Position numbers and translations under genes: made by a program. This document shows positions 17,140 to 25,673 of a stretch of DNA of 64,000 bases, piece by piece. This stretch comes from Prevotella sp. HUN102. GTDB taxonomy: Bacteria > Bacteroidota > Bacteroidia > Bacteroidales > Bacteroidaceae. The stretch's first letter is position 1. Each line of letters begins with the position of its first letter. The stretch lies in NCBI RefSeq assembly GCF_000688375.1, contig NZ_JIAF01000004.1, forward strand, positions 1,922,001 to 1,986,000. Reading direction: 5' to 3'. The notes beneath the pieces are model-generated. The model saw nothing but the letters and a program-made list of their open reading frames with translations. It was not told the DNA's origin and did no database searches.

Positions 17140-17227
17140 GGAAAGGTGCTCGAGTGGCTGAAGAGGCACGCCTGGAAAGCGTGTAACCGTCAAAAGCGGT
17201 TCGGGGGTTCGAATCCCCCTCTTTCCG
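17140..17227 (+). tRNA. tRNA-Ser (anticodon GGA)
   Basis: An 88-nt cloverleaf. The acceptor arm is GGAAAGG with TCTTTCC (last pair G-U) and a G discriminator. The anticodon loop CTGGAAA carries GGA, reading UCC and UCU. The long variable arm (TAACCGTCAAAAGCGGTT) is typical of class II serine tRNAs, and the T-arm is GGGGGTTCGAATCCCCC. The 3' CCA is not encoded; CA is followed by T. Confidence 0.97.
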
Positions 17228-17262
17228 CATTTTATTATTGAACCAAAAAGAGGTTACCGAAT

Positions 17263-18102
17263 ATGAAGAAATTGATTGCACATTTTGCAATGATGACTCT
17301 CCTCGTTTTTTCTTTCTCAACAAGCGTACTTGCACAAGATTCATCGGCCAACATTCAGGAAAAAACGGCTGCGAGTGTTGCTGCAACTGATACGCTGACG
17401 GATGAGGCACTCGATGAAAGTGGCGTTATTGACACGACAGAAGTGGCTGGAGCAAGTAGTGGCGATGGAAATTTGCACAAGTCTCTGAAACGGAAATTCA
17501 TTGACGGCAACGCAGGTTTTATGTCCTTGGTAGCCCTTGCATTGGTACTTGGACTGGCGTTCTGCATCGAGAGAATCATCTATTTGAGCCTTTCAGAGAT
17601 AGACACAAAGAAATTTGTGGCAGAACTGGAGAAGAAGATTACCGAAAACGATATTGAAGGAGCAAAGGAACTCAGCAGAAACACACGTGGCCCGGTGGCT
17701 TCCATCTGCTATCAGGGCTTGGCGAGAATCGACAGCAGCATAGAAGACATAGAACGGAGCATTACCGCCTACGGAAGCGTACAGAGTGCAAATCTTGAAA
17801 AGGGTTGTTCGTGGATTACGCTTTTCATTGCTATGGCACCGTCGTTAGGATTCCTCGGCACGGTTATCGGTATGGTAATGGCATTCGACCAGATTCAGAT
17901 GGCAGGCGATATAAGCCCTACTATCGTTGCATCGGGTATGAAGGTGGCGTTGATTACGACAATCTTCGGTATTATCGTGGCTTTGGTGTTGCAGGTTTTC
18001 TACAATTACATACTTTCCAAGATAGAACATCTGACTGCTCAAATGGAAGAATCGGCAATTTCCCTGCTCGATTCCATTATGAGATACAAATTGAAGAGGT
18101 AG
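17263..18102 (+). CDS. exbB: ExbB/TolQ/MotA-family proton channel protein
   Basis: The 279-residue product has an N-terminal signal-like segment (to about residue 24, ending VLAQ). An acidic, low-complexity periplasmic stretch of about 50 residues follows, then three membrane helices near 88-108, 185-207 and 227-250. The conserved family region MAPSLGFLGTVIGMVMAF is around residues 193-210. ExbB forms the pentameric inner-membrane motor that, with ExbD, uses the proton gradient to drive TonB and so energise outer-membrane receptors. The extended N-terminus is common in Bacteroidetes ExbB. The gene begins 35 bases after tRNA-Ser and leads a four-gene operon. Confidence 0.93.
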   Translation: MKKLIAHFAMMTLLVFSFSTSVLAQDSSANIQEKTAASVAATDTLTDEALDESGVIDTTEVAGASSGDGNLHKSLKRKFIDGNAGFMSLVALALVLGLAFCIERIIYLSLSEIDTKKFVAELEKKITENDIEGAKELSRNTRGPVASICYQGLARIDSSIEDIERSITAYGSVQSANLEKGCSWITLFIAMAPSLGFLGTVIGMVMAFDQIQMAGDISPTIVASGMKVALITTIFGIIVALVLQVFYNYILSKIEHLTAQMEESAISLLDSIMRYKLKR

Positions 18103-18104
18103 CA

Positions 18105-18614
18105 ATGAGGGAGAATAAAGTAGATAAAAAGCTGAATGCAGAACGCTTGTCTCAACGAGTGCTCTACATTCTGATAGTATTCATTGCCGTTTCCTTCGCA
18201 GCGTTCTATCTCATTGGCTTTGATATGCCCTTCGTTGAAAACCCTGCTTTCAACGCACCACTGCTCACAGATTTAGTGATTATCACAATGTGGGTATTAT
18301 TTGCTGGTACGCTCGCCATTGCAGGATTCTCTCTTTATAAGGCAATCCATTCAACGGCAAAAAGCGAAAGCGTGGTGAACAACATACCGGTAAGAAAGAT
18401 TTCCATTGCTGTTTTCAGCGCAACGCTCCTTTGCCTCGTACTTACATTCATTCTCGGCTCATCAGAAGCAATGCAAATCAACGGCGAGGAATTTACAGAC
18501 AGGTTTTGGCTGAAGGCAGCCGATATGTTTATGTCTTCATCCATCATTCTGTTGGTGTCAGCTATTGGCGTTGTCATCTTCGGTGCAACACGCTATTACA
18601 GGAAAAGAAAGTAA
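18105..18614 (+). CDS. Small integral membrane protein of the ExbB/ExbD operon
   Basis: The 169-residue product starts at ATG 18105, two bases after the exbB stop. Four hydrophobic helices are evident, near residues 20-40, 58-78, 97-115 and 140-160, with a basic C-terminal RYYRKRK. I do not recognise a characterised family. The tight spacing to exbB and the 6-base gap to exbD argue that it works with the motor, perhaps as an assembly or regulatory subunit; that is inference. Confidence 0.75.
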   Translation: MRENKVDKKLNAERLSQRVLYILIVFIAVSFAAFYLIGFDMPFVENPAFNAPLLTDLVIITMWVLFAGTLAIAGFSLYKAIHSTAKSESVVNNIPVRKISIAVFSATLLCLVLTFILGSSEAMQINGEEFTDRFWLKAADMFMSSSIILLVSAIGVVIFGATRYYRKRK

Positions 18615-18620
18615 GGAAAT

Positions 18621-19157
18621 ATGTTCAGAAGAGAGAAGAGAAAAGTTCCGGGATTGAATACTTCATCGACAGCAGACATTTCGTTTATGCTGTTGATTCT
18701 CTTCCTCGTAACCACTTCGATGGACGCAGACAAAGGTGTTTCCGTTCAATTGCCTGCCATCGAGAAGACACAAGACGAACAACCGTCGATGGTGGATGTA
18801 GGTAAGATACTGAATTTCAAGATAACGGCAGACAACAAGATATTGCTGAATGGTAAGAATGTAGAGCTTTCCACCATAAAGAGCACTGTATCACAGTTTG
18901 TTACAGAAAAAGGAAAGGAGCATATCATTCAAATGGAATCGGACAGAAAGGCATCGTATGATACCTATTTCAATCTTCAAAATGAGATTATTGCAGGCTA
19001 TCAGATACTGAGAAACAAGCGTTCGGAAGAACTTTACGGAAAATCCTATGCACAGTGCAGCATAGAACAACAGTCAGAAATAAACAAAGAAGTTCCCCAA
19101 CGTATCTCGGAAACGTATGATTCTCAAGCACCTGTCGGGGAAGGAGGTGGCGAATGA
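18621..19157 (+). CDS. exbD: ExbD/TolR-family biopolymer transport protein, first copy
   Basis: The 178-residue product has a single N-terminal membrane helix with the family motif. After RKVPGLNTSSTADISFMLLILFL the conserved Asp (in TADIS, about residue 20) is the proton-carrying residue. The periplasmic domain (about 45-178) is longer than E. coli ExbD (141 residues) and ends in a glycine-rich VGEGGGE. It overlaps the next gene by four bases (ATGA), so the two ExbD copies are translationally coupled. Confidence 0.92.
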   Translation: MFRREKRKVPGLNTSSTADISFMLLILFLVTTSMDADKGVSVQLPAIEKTQDEQPSMVDVGKILNFKITADNKILLNGKNVELSTIKSTVSQFVTEKGKEHIIQMESDRKASYDTYFNLQNEIIAGYQILRNKRSEELYGKSYAQCSIEQQSEINKEVPQRISETYDSQAPVGEGGGE

Positions 19158-19618
19158 GCATTTACCGAAAGCGAAGCCACGAGATTCCCGCATTGAACAC
19201 GGCTTCCCTACCCGACCTTATCTTTACCATTCTTTTCTTTTTTATGCTCGTTACACAGATGAGAAAGGTGGCAGTAAAAGTGAAATATCAGTTGCCACAA
19301 GGCACGGAACTCACAAAATTAGTGAAGAAATCAGCCATTTCCTATGTTTACATTGGTCAGCCAATGGATGAACTGGGAAACATACAGAGCGATTCTACAA
19401 TGATTCAGCTCAACGACAAGTTTGTTTCGCTCCCCGAAATGCAGGAATATCTCATCAACGAGCGTGCGGGAATGGACGAAACAGACCGAAAGCAGATGTC
19501 AGTGAGCATACGGGCCGACAAAGATGTACCAATGGGAACCATCATCGACCTGAAACAGACCTTGAGAAAGGCCAACACGCTCAACATCAACTACACGGCA
19601 ATAGCCAGAACAGATTAA
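19154..19618 (+). CDS. exbD: ExbD/TolR-family biopolymer transport protein, second copy
   Basis: The 154-residue product has N-terminal IPALNTASLPDLIFTILFFF, with the conserved Asp in LPDLIF, then a periplasmic domain with DKDVPMGTIIDLKQTLRKAN. It pairs with the preceding ExbD. Two unequal ExbD proteins downstream of one ExbB are usual in Bacteroidetes and may form heterodimers in the motor. No terminator with a T-tract was seen before the Lrp promoter. Confidence 0.92.
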   Translation: MSIYRKRSHEIPALNTASLPDLIFTILFFFMLVTQMRKVAVKVKYQLPQGTELTKLVKKSAISYVYIGQPMDELGNIQSDSTMIQLNDKFVSLPEMQEYLINERAGMDETDRKQMSVSIRADKDVPMGTIIDLKQTLRKANTLNINYTAIARTD

Positions 19619-19668
19619 TATTTTATATTATATTAGGATTATAAATTAAAACAAAGCACTAAAAACAG

Positions 19669-19699
19669 TTGGGGTTTTAAAAGTTTAATTGTAACTTTG
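19669..19699 (+). promoter_or_regulatory. Promoter of the Lrp-family gene
   Basis: TTG at 19669-19671 and TAACTTTG at 19692-19699, 20 bases apart, with about 19 bases from the box to the ATG. Confidence 0.75.
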
Positions 19700-19718
19700 C
19701 ACCAAATTATTTAAAGAA

Positions 19719-20231
19719 ATGGCACATAGAAGTTTAGATCAACTTGACAAAAAGATTTTGCGTCTCATTGCTGAAGATGCTCGTATTCCATTCTTGGAAG
19801 TTGCCCGTGAATGCAATGTCAGCGGCGCAGCTATTCATCAAAGAATACAAAAGCTCACGAATCTCGGCATTCTTAAAGGTTCACAATTCGTCATTGACCC
19901 GGAGAAAATCGGATATGAGACTTGTGCATTCATCGGATTGAACTTAAAGAATCCCGAAAATTTCGACACCGTTGTTGAAGCACTGAAGATGATTCCCGAA
20001 GTGGTGGAGTGTCACTATACAACGGGCGAATATGACTTGTTCTGCAAAATTTACGCTTACAACAACCATCACTTGCTGAACATCATCCACGATAAGCTCC
20101 AGACTTTGGGATTGTCGAGAAGTGTGAGCATAATCTCTTACAATGCTGTGATTGATCGCCCTCTTCCTATCGTCGATTTTCCATTCGAAGGTGGTGAAGA
20201 CGACGAAGAGGATAACGAGATCGGAGCATAA
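19719..20231 (+). CDS. Lrp/AsnC-family transcriptional regulator
   Basis: The 170-residue product has an N-terminal helix-turn-helix (LDQLDKKILRLIAEDARIPF, then VARECNVSGAAIHQRIQKL, residues 6-45). The C-terminal RAM ligand-binding domain runs from about 65 to 140 and includes VVECHYTTGEYDLFCKIYA. An acidic tail (EGGEDDEEDNE) follows that standard Lrp proteins lack. The family senses amino acids and forms octameric DNA-wrapping assemblies. The gene has its own promoter and terminator. Confidence 0.93.
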   Translation: MAHRSLDQLDKKILRLIAEDARIPFLEVARECNVSGAAIHQRIQKLTNLGILKGSQFVIDPEKIGYETCAFIGLNLKNPENFDTVVEALKMIPEVVECHYTTGEYDLFCKIYAYNNHHLLNIIHDKLQTLGLSRSVSIISYNAVIDRPLPIVDFPFEGGEDDEEDNEIGA

Positions 20232-20258
20232 TACAAAGGAAATAAGTATAAAAAAATG

Positions 20259-20300
20259 AAGTCGAGTTGATTGCAAAGCTACAATTAACTCGACTTTTTA
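20259..20300 (+). terminator. Rho-independent terminator after the Lrp-family gene
   Basis: AAGTCGAGTT and AACTCGACTT form a 10-bp stem, with a further ATTG/CAAT stem inside, followed by TTTTTATTTTT. Confidence 0.88.
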
Positions 20301-20324
20301 TTTTTAAAGAAAGAGAAATCTTTA

Positions 20325-20332
20325 TATCTTTG
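20325..20332 (+). promoter_or_regulatory. -7 box for the 20399 lipoprotein
   Basis: TATCTTTG directly after the Lrp terminator, about 65 bases before the ATG. Confidence 0.6.
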
Positions 20333-20398
20333 CGATAGAAATGCGTTACAGCAAAAACAAAAGAACAATCAGAAACAACTCATAAAACATTCAAGACA

Positions 20399-20884
20399 AT
20401 GAACATTGGAAAGAAAACATTATTATCCTTGCTCGTTATCGGTGCAGCAATGAGCCTTTCAAGCTGCAAGGAAAACTATTCAAATGGCGAAAAAGTAGGC
20501 AACCTTATAGAATTCACGAGCAAAGGAGTATGGTGGGATTCGTGGGAAGGAAGACTGAATATGACACAGACTGGTATGAATACCAGTGGCGAACCTTTCT
20601 CGTTCTCGTTCGACAACGACCGTGATGATCAGGATTCGCTCATCAATCTGATGAAACAGGCACAAGTGGAAGGATGGAAACTGAAGATTCGTTATCACGA
20701 GGTATGGGGCTTGAAGAATTTCTTTCACAACCGTGGAGAAACCGATTATTTCGTTGATGACGTAACCGTACTCGACAAGGATTTTGCAAATCCACTGAAA
20801 AGGAGTGCTGTAAGTAATGGTAAAGGAAAGGTTGTTGATACGATTTACGTGGTAATCGACAAATCTGAACTCAAGAACAGATAA
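20399..20884 (+). CDS. Small lipoprotein of unknown function
   Basis: The 161-residue product begins with a lipoprotein signal peptide ending MSLSSC (Cys23). The mature part starts GEKVGNLIEFTSKGVWWDSW and contains SFDNDRDDQDSLINLM and YHEVWGLKNFF. It is soluble-looking, with no further membrane segment. Similar small proteins occur in other Gram-negatives, but I know of no function. It has its own TATCTTTG promoter box and no co-transcribed neighbour within 200 bases. Confidence 0.8.
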   Translation: MNIGKKTLLSLLVIGAAMSLSSCKENYSNGEKVGNLIEFTSKGVWWDSWEGRLNMTQTGMNTSGEPFSFSFDNDRDDQDSLINLMKQAQVEGWKLKIRYHEVWGLKNFFHNRGETDYFVDDVTVLDKDFANPLKRSAVSNGKGKVVDTIYVVIDKSELKNR

Positions 20885-21108
20885 GCTCTTTAAACATAAT
20901 CAAAGATTAAGTGGGAGCGTTTTCAGACAATTCTTGTGCATAATTCCGCAAAGCTGAGAAGAAAGCATTCTGAACATTGCAATCAATGAACACAGTAAAG
21001 GAATACAAGAAAACGAGAACAGCAGAAATATGAATTTGATGAAGAAGAATATTTTGCACATCTTGATTTTCCATAAACGCTCTTCTTAATTATCAATATT
21101 GAAACAAG

Positions 21109-21990
21109 ATGGCAAAAATCATTGAAGGCTATATGCCATTCCGTGGATACAAGACCTACTATCGTTCGGTAGGCGAATGCAAAGATGGCAAAAAGCCACT
21201 CCTGTTATTACACGGAGGACCAGGAAGTACGCACAATTATTTTGAATTATTGGACGTTTTGGCTGATGATGGCAGACAAGTTATCTCCTATGATCAGTTG
21301 GGTTGTGGCAATTCGTTCGTGGAAGGACATCCGGAATTGTGGACGCTGGAAACGTGGATAGAAGAATTGGAAACGCTCATCGAACATCTGCAACTCAAGG
21401 ATATTCACATTCTCGGACATTCGTGGGGAGGAATGATGATTATTGCTTGGCTGATAGAATACAAGCCTTGCAGCGTCAGTTCTGCAATATTGTCCAGCAC
21501 GCTGTCATCGAGCAAGTTATGGGGAAGCGAACAGCATCGTCTGATTTCCTTTATGCCACAGGAACATCAGGAAGCAATACAAAAAGCTGAAGCAAACAAC
21601 GACTGGAAAAATCCCGAATATCTTGCGGCAAACGACTATTACACCATTCGGCACGCTTGCGATATCAAGGGCGAAAGACCAGAATGCCTGATGCGAAAGA
21701 AGCGTTTCGGTACAGAATCATACATTACTGCGTGGGGACCAAACGAATATACCCCACTCGGCAATCTTAAAGATTTTGACTATACCGACAGACTGAACGA
21801 AATTTCGCAACCCTGTCTGGTTATTAATGGCACAAACGACGAAAGCACGCCACTACTGGCAAAGACTATGTACGACAACATTCCCAATTCTGAATGGGAA
21901 TTACTGGACGGTGCCCGCCATTTAACCTTTGGCGATCAGACAGAAACATATTGTAGAATCCTCAGAAACTGGATGGAGAAGCACGATTGA
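21109..21990 (+). CDS. pip: Proline iminopeptidase (alpha/beta hydrolase, S33)
   Basis: The 293-residue product has the prolyl aminopeptidase signature: HGGPG at residues 35-39 (oxyanion hole) and GHSWGG with nucleophile Ser105. The acid is probably in NGTNDESTP and the catalytic His in GARHLTFGD near the C-terminus. It removes N-terminal proline (or related) residues from peptides, and as there is no signal peptide it should be cytoplasmic. This fits an amino-acid- and peptide-fermenting Bacteroidete. The gene stands alone, ending at a long terminator shared with the convergent rhodanese gene. Confidence 0.92.
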   Translation: MAKIIEGYMPFRGYKTYYRSVGECKDGKKPLLLLHGGPGSTHNYFELLDVLADDGRQVISYDQLGCGNSFVEGHPELWTLETWIEELETLIEHLQLKDIHILGHSWGGMMIIAWLIEYKPCSVSSAILSSTLSSSKLWGSEQHRLISFMPQEHQEAIQKAEANNDWKNPEYLAANDYYTIRHACDIKGERPECLMRKKRFGTESYITAWGPNEYTPLGNLKDFDYTDRLNEISQPCLVINGTNDESTPLLAKTMYDNIPNSEWELLDGARHLTFGDQTETYCRILRNWMEKHD

Positions 21991-22038
21991 ATCGTATATT
22001 TTCAGCCTCTTCTTAAATAAAGAAAGGCAAGGAACAAC

Positions 22039-22091
22039 AAAATTTTGTCCAAAAACAACGTGGCGTTGCCGTTGTTTTTGGACAAAATTTT
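22039..22091. terminator. Bidirectional terminator with 22-bp perfect arms
   Basis: Arms at 22039-22060 and 22070-22091 are fully complementary, with a 9-base loop. A-rich and T-rich edges let it terminate in both directions between the convergent pip and rhodanese genes. Confidence 0.88.
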
Positions 22092-22113
22092 TATTATTTT
22101 CTACCCTTTGCAA

Positions 22114-22512
22114 CTACTTAACAGCTTCGACTGGCTTCTTTTCGTTGGTCCAAGCTATGATTCCTCCAAGAAGATTGGTAGTCTTGTATCCCTTTTTTTC
22201 AAGTATCGAGCAAGCCAGCGCAGAGCGTTTTCCCGAACGGCAATACACAGCAACTGGGCGATTCTTGTCCAATCGTTCCAATGCCTGAGCTTCAAAATCG
22301 CCGTCGTGAACATTGATATTCATTGCTCCGTGAATATGAAACTCATTATATTCTCCCGGTGTACGCACATCGAGCAGTTGAACAGAGTCTGTTTTAATCA
22401 TCTTCTCAAACTCTGAAACCTCAACATTTGCTACTGATGGCGATGTGCATTGTGCTGTAACTCCGACAGCGAAACCAAAAAGTGCCAATATGGTTGCTTT
22501 TATCTTGTTCAT
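22114..22512 (-). CDS. Exported rhodanese-domain protein
   Basis: The 132-residue product has a signal peptide (to about residue 20, ending GVTAQ) and one rhodanese domain. The domain shows LLDVRTPGEYNEFHI near residue 46 and active-site loop CRSGKRS with Cys91. Single-domain rhodaneses carry sulfur as persulfide. An exported version suggests periplasmic sulfur or cyanide handling, though physiological roles are poorly known. The next minus-strand gene, encoding a YgbA-like protein, lies 65 bases upstream. Confidence 0.88.
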   Translation of the reverse strand: MNKIKATILALFGFAVGVTAQCTSPSVANVEVSEFEKMIKTDSVQLLDVRTPGEYNEFHIHGAMNINVHDGDFEAQALERLDKNRPVAVYCRSGKRSALACSILEKKGYKTTNLLGGIIAWTNEKKPVEAVK

Positions 22513-22577
22513 ATATTTCTAAATATTTTATTGCTTTTAATTTATTTGTATATATCTGATACAAAACCTATTTCTAT

Positions 22578-22871
22578 CTATCTTCTAAGATAATGCTTTA
22601 ATGTGAGTATCGGATGGCGAAGAAGCATTCTCGGACCTGCCCAACGCATCACTTTTCTGATTTCTGCACGCTTTTCCTTGCCGTAACAATGTATCGGGCA
22701 AACCTTGCAAACAGGTTTCTTCTCGCCCCAATGACAGTTTTCCAAACGCAACTCACAATAATCAGCCAAATCCCTGTAATGCCCTTTCAACTCCTTCTCG
22801 CCAGTCTTGCTTTGGGCATACATCTTAATCATTTCCCTTACAATAACCTTCTCCCTTTCAATCTTTTTCAT
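22578..22871 (-). CDS. YgbA-like, nitrous-oxide-stimulated-promoter family protein
   Basis: The 97-residue product matches this small cysteine-containing family. It has EREKVIVREMIKMYAQ at the N-terminus, then LADYCELRLENC and CKVCPIHCYGKEKRAEIRKVMRW. The grouped cysteines (C-x6-C, then C-x2-C-x3-C) suggest metal or Fe-S binding. E. coli YgbA is induced by nitric oxide through NsrR and linked to recovery from nitrosative stress; applying this here is by homology only. It may be co-transcribed with the rhodanese gene downstream. Confidence 0.85.
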   Translation of the reverse strand: MKKIEREKVIVREMIKMYAQSKTGEKELKGHYRDLADYCELRLENCHWGEKKPVCKVCPIHCYGKEKRAEIRKVMRWAGPRMLLRHPILTLKHYLRR

Positions 22872-22918
22872 TCTATAAACATTTCAGTGGGCGCGATGAT
22901 TGGCTGACCGAAGCCGCA

Positions 22919-23221
22919 TCAGGCATTCGCCAAAGGATTTGACGCAGTAGTCTCAAGATGATAGTAGCTGTGGTCGATACCTTGCTCCGCAAGATAAGTC
23001 TTCGCAGCATAATAAATCTCATTATCATTGTTCTCAGCTGAATAAGCAATTACAGCCTGATGCTTGTCTGCCGACAACATATCCATATCCTCTATTGCCA
23101 ATCCGTGATCATCAAGATAACTGATCAGATTATTGATGTGTCTCGCTACAACGCCCATCGTGTTATCATTCTCGGTAATGTGGAGAAAATGAGTCCCCAC
23201 AGGTAAAACATTCGCTTTCAT
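22919..23221 (-). CDS. Hypothetical protein, 100 residues
   Basis: Unrecognised. The sequence starts MKANVLPVGTHFLHITENDN, has DMLSADKHQAVIAYSAENND, and ends HYHLETTASNPLANA-like (YYHLETTASN). There is no signal peptide or membrane helix, so it is probably cytoplasmic. A CAAAAATA box (minus-strand TATTTTTG) at 23251-23258 lies 30 bases before the ATG. Base composition matches neighbouring genes, supporting a real gene. Confidence 0.65.
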   Translation of the reverse strand: MKANVLPVGTHFLHITENDNTMGVVARHINNLISYLDDHGLAIEDMDMLSADKHQAVIAYSAENNDNEIYYAAKTYLAEQGIDHSYYHLETTASNPLANA

Positions 23222-23250
23222 TTGGGTAAATAATGTAATAAAATGTTTTG

Positions 23251-23258
23251 CAAAAATA
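23251..23258 (-). promoter_or_regulatory. -7 box for the 22919 gene
   Basis: TATTTTTG on the minus strand, 30 bases upstream of the start. The rest of 23259-23550 is AT-rich with no gene or hairpin seen. Confidence 0.45.
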
Positions 23259-23554
23259 GCAAAAATAAACGATTCCCACGTATAGTTTCAAAAGTAATAC
23301 TCTCGCAATTAAAACATATTAACGAATGATTTTTTACATATATATTATATAATTGAAAAGCAACAACTTGCTGCGTATTACTAAATTTTCTATTGAACAG
23401 AAATAATTAACTCTCAAGAGAACAAAAGGAGTACGAAGAGCAATGGCAAAAGTTCAGCATTTCATTCCCGTGAGATTACAAATTCTTCCTAAATTTTATT
23501 TCACACTATCGGTAATTTATAAAGCCTTAAAGTAATGGAATCAATTTAAAATTG

Positions 23555-23562
23555 TATCTTTG
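23555..23562 (+). promoter_or_regulatory. -7 box for the 23620 gene
   Basis: TATCTTTG, about 57 bases before the ATG. No TTG at the expected -33 spacing. Confidence 0.55.
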
Positions 23563-23619
23563 CATCGAACACTATTCGTGTATATCATATTAATCGTACA
23601 CGTACATTAATTATAACAG

Positions 23620-24342
23620 ATGGAAAAAGCTGAATACTTTCAGTTGCTTCAATTCAGACTTCTTAAACGTTTGGAGTTGAAGGAGGCAAAGGATATGCAA
23701 GGAATGCACATCCGATGGTTCCGGTATGGCAAACATCTGATGAGTGCAAGAGAGGTTACTATCGGCAGTATCATCGACCTTGTGGCAGAGGCAACCACCC
23801 TTTCATCGCAGCTCGGCCATGAATCCTTAGCCGATGAATGGCTCAGCCAACTGACGATAGAGGAAATGCAGGCGAAATCCAGAACATTCAGAATACTCGA
23901 TCCTGACGGACTCCCCACTCCATTGATTACCGAACTCGACAAAGCCACCGGCCAGACGGTGTTCATCGACGAGATTACCCACAAACCTGTCCACTATCTG
24001 CTCGACGAACACTATACAGGCACGCCACATCGTCCCGACCCGAAAGACATTATCGACATTCTCATCTTCCTCAAACGGCAACAGACGCTCGGCAATTACG
24101 TTACATTCTATAATCAAGGATGCTTCGCCGACAGTGGCTTGGAATGGATTCCACCCGGCAAAAACGATTCAGAACTGAAAGCAATGATGGAACTCTATGG
24201 CAGTTTGAACTTCGACGGAGAGGTACCATCAGAGGCATTGGACGAGGAATTTACATCATACGTCTCTCCGATTGAATACGATGCCGTTTACAGGCTTTCC
24301 GACGACAAGCTCAACACGCTCTATCTGGCGTGGATAAGATAA
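23620..24342 (+). CDS. Hypothetical protein, 240 residues
   Basis: Unrecognised. The product starts MEKAEYFQLLQFRLLKRLELKEAK and contains LDPDGLPTPLITELDKATG and HRPDPKDIIDILIFLKRQQ. It is acidic overall and has no signal peptide or membrane helix, so it looks cytoplasmic. Consistent codon use over 720 bases and a promoter box support it. The 60-base gap to the next lipoprotein gene suggests possible co-transcription. Confidence 0.75.
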   Translation: MEKAEYFQLLQFRLLKRLELKEAKDMQGMHIRWFRYGKHLMSAREVTIGSIIDLVAEATTLSSQLGHESLADEWLSQLTIEEMQAKSRTFRILDPDGLPTPLITELDKATGQTVFIDEITHKPVHYLLDEHYTGTPHRPDPKDIIDILIFLKRQQTLGNYVTFYNQGCFADSGLEWIPPGKNDSELKAMMELYGSLNFDGEVPSEALDEEFTSYVSPIEYDAVYRLSDDKLNTLYLAWIR

Positions 24343-24402
24343 ATGACAATGCAAACTAAATGGAGAAATAAGATTCAGATATCTCTTCAAAATCAAAATT
24401 AA

Positions 24403-25029
24403 ATGCAGATGAAAACGGGAAAAACAATTATGTCTCTAATGCTTTCTGCAATCTCAATGATTGCGATTTCGTGTTCAACAGCCAAAATACAAGAACAGAC
24501 GGCAACCCTCTTGCCGGAACTTGTTTTCACTTTCAACAGCAAAGGAGAATGTATCGTGAAGAACGCACAAAAAATTTCAAAGAAAGACTTCAGCAAATTA
24601 TCACAAAAAGATGGTTTACAATGGATTTCCACACGTGAGATTATGCCTTCAGGAGAACTCGCAAAGAATGATTCTTACCACCTAATCAGAGGACGAAGCC
24701 CGATGAGTTACTTCTTTGAAGACGGCAAAATCCACTCCTTTTTCTTCAATTCTGCAACCGGGAGAATCGCATCCAATCCCTACCCTTTTGAATATGACGA
24801 GAAAGAATGCAGACTGATCATCAACAATTTTGCTACGATGCAGATTGTAAGACTGACAAACGATGAAGTAGGTGCAGTCAGTCTGTTGGGAACCGATGCC
24901 GAAGGAAAGCCAACCTACGCATACACAATCTACAAACAACTTTCTGCTGCCGAAGTACAGGCTATGAAAACGAAGTATGGATATGAAGAACCAATTCAGA
25001 TAATTGAAAAAAGAGAAGAAAAAGAATAA
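24403..25029 (+). CDS. Lipoprotein of unknown function
   Basis: The 208-residue product has a lipoprotein signal peptide ending MIAISC (Cys24; Met3 is an equally possible start). The mature domain contains LPELVFTFNSKGECIVKN, RGRSPMSYFFEDGK and ASNPYPFEYDEKECRLIINN, a beta-rich pattern. It ends with a charged IIEKREEKE tail. No known family is recognised. It probably shares a transcript with the 23620 gene. Confidence 0.78.
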   Translation: MQMKTGKTIMSLMLSAISMIAISCSTAKIQEQTATLLPELVFTFNSKGECIVKNAQKISKKDFSKLSQKDGLQWISTREIMPSGELAKNDSYHLIRGRSPMSYFFEDGKIHSFFFNSATGRIASNPYPFEYDEKECRLIINNFATMQIVRLTNDEVGAVSLLGTDAEGKPTYAYTIYKQLSAAEVQAMKTKYGYEEPIQIIEKREEKE

Positions 25030-25261
25030 GCCTGAAAACTTAATTCACGATTGCTTTATGACAAGGTTTTGCAAGAAACCGGCTGCCTGCATATTCAAAG
25101 GCTATCAATTTTTCTGCTTGAAATATTTTTACAATATAGTTGAAAATACGGCGATATTTTGAAAAAATATTTTTCTATTCGCAAATATGCCCGTTATTTG
25201 ATAATTTTATAAAATACTGATATTTAACGATTTATAAATATTATCTCGATTAGTGAAATTT

Positions 25262-25412
25262 ATCTGACGTGCATTCTTGCGAAGAATGCACAGTTCCAAG
25301 TTGATTTTATCAAGGAGTTGTGCTTCCATTCTTCGCAATTTCGTTTTGCGTTTATGCGAAGAATGGAAAACATTTATCGCACACTTGTATTGCATTCTTC
25401 GGACAAATGGAA
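25262..25412. repeat. TGCGAAGA intergenic repeat, copy 5 (rearranged)
   Basis: About 150 bases with at least four TGCGAAGA/TCTTCGCA half-units (for example near 25278, 25328, 25357), but in scrambled order and spacing compared with the paired units elsewhere. It may be a decayed or recombined copy. The rest of 25030-25261 and 25413-25635 is AT-rich with no gene seen. Confidence 0.65.
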
Positions 25413-25638
25413 AATTAGAAGTGAAAACAAAGTGTGAATTGATGAAAAACCATTGCCGAAATTCCTATTTTGAGATTTTACAGAAGCCTTTTTTCAGAAA
25501 GATTTATTTACAAGTCATTCGTAGAATGACAATCCTGAAAAAATATAATAATCTATCAAAAATTAAATATAATGCTAATATCGTGCTTGATATATGTCAA
25601 TAAAATGAACTTTCAATGAGTTTTTCCATTAAAAAACC

Positions 25639-25668
25639 TTGCTGTGTCCGATAACAGTCGTATCTTTG
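25639..25668 (+). promoter_or_regulatory. Promoter of the 25674-25936 transcript
   Basis: TTG at 25639-25641 and TATCTTTG at 25661-25668, 19 bases apart. No coding region follows on this strand. Confidence 0.7.
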
Positions 25669-25673
25669 CATCA

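Noticed and set aside
17140..17227. tRNA-Ser as an integration site
   Set aside because: No integrase, no repeat of the tRNA 3' end and no foreign-looking DNA next to it; the following operon is core.
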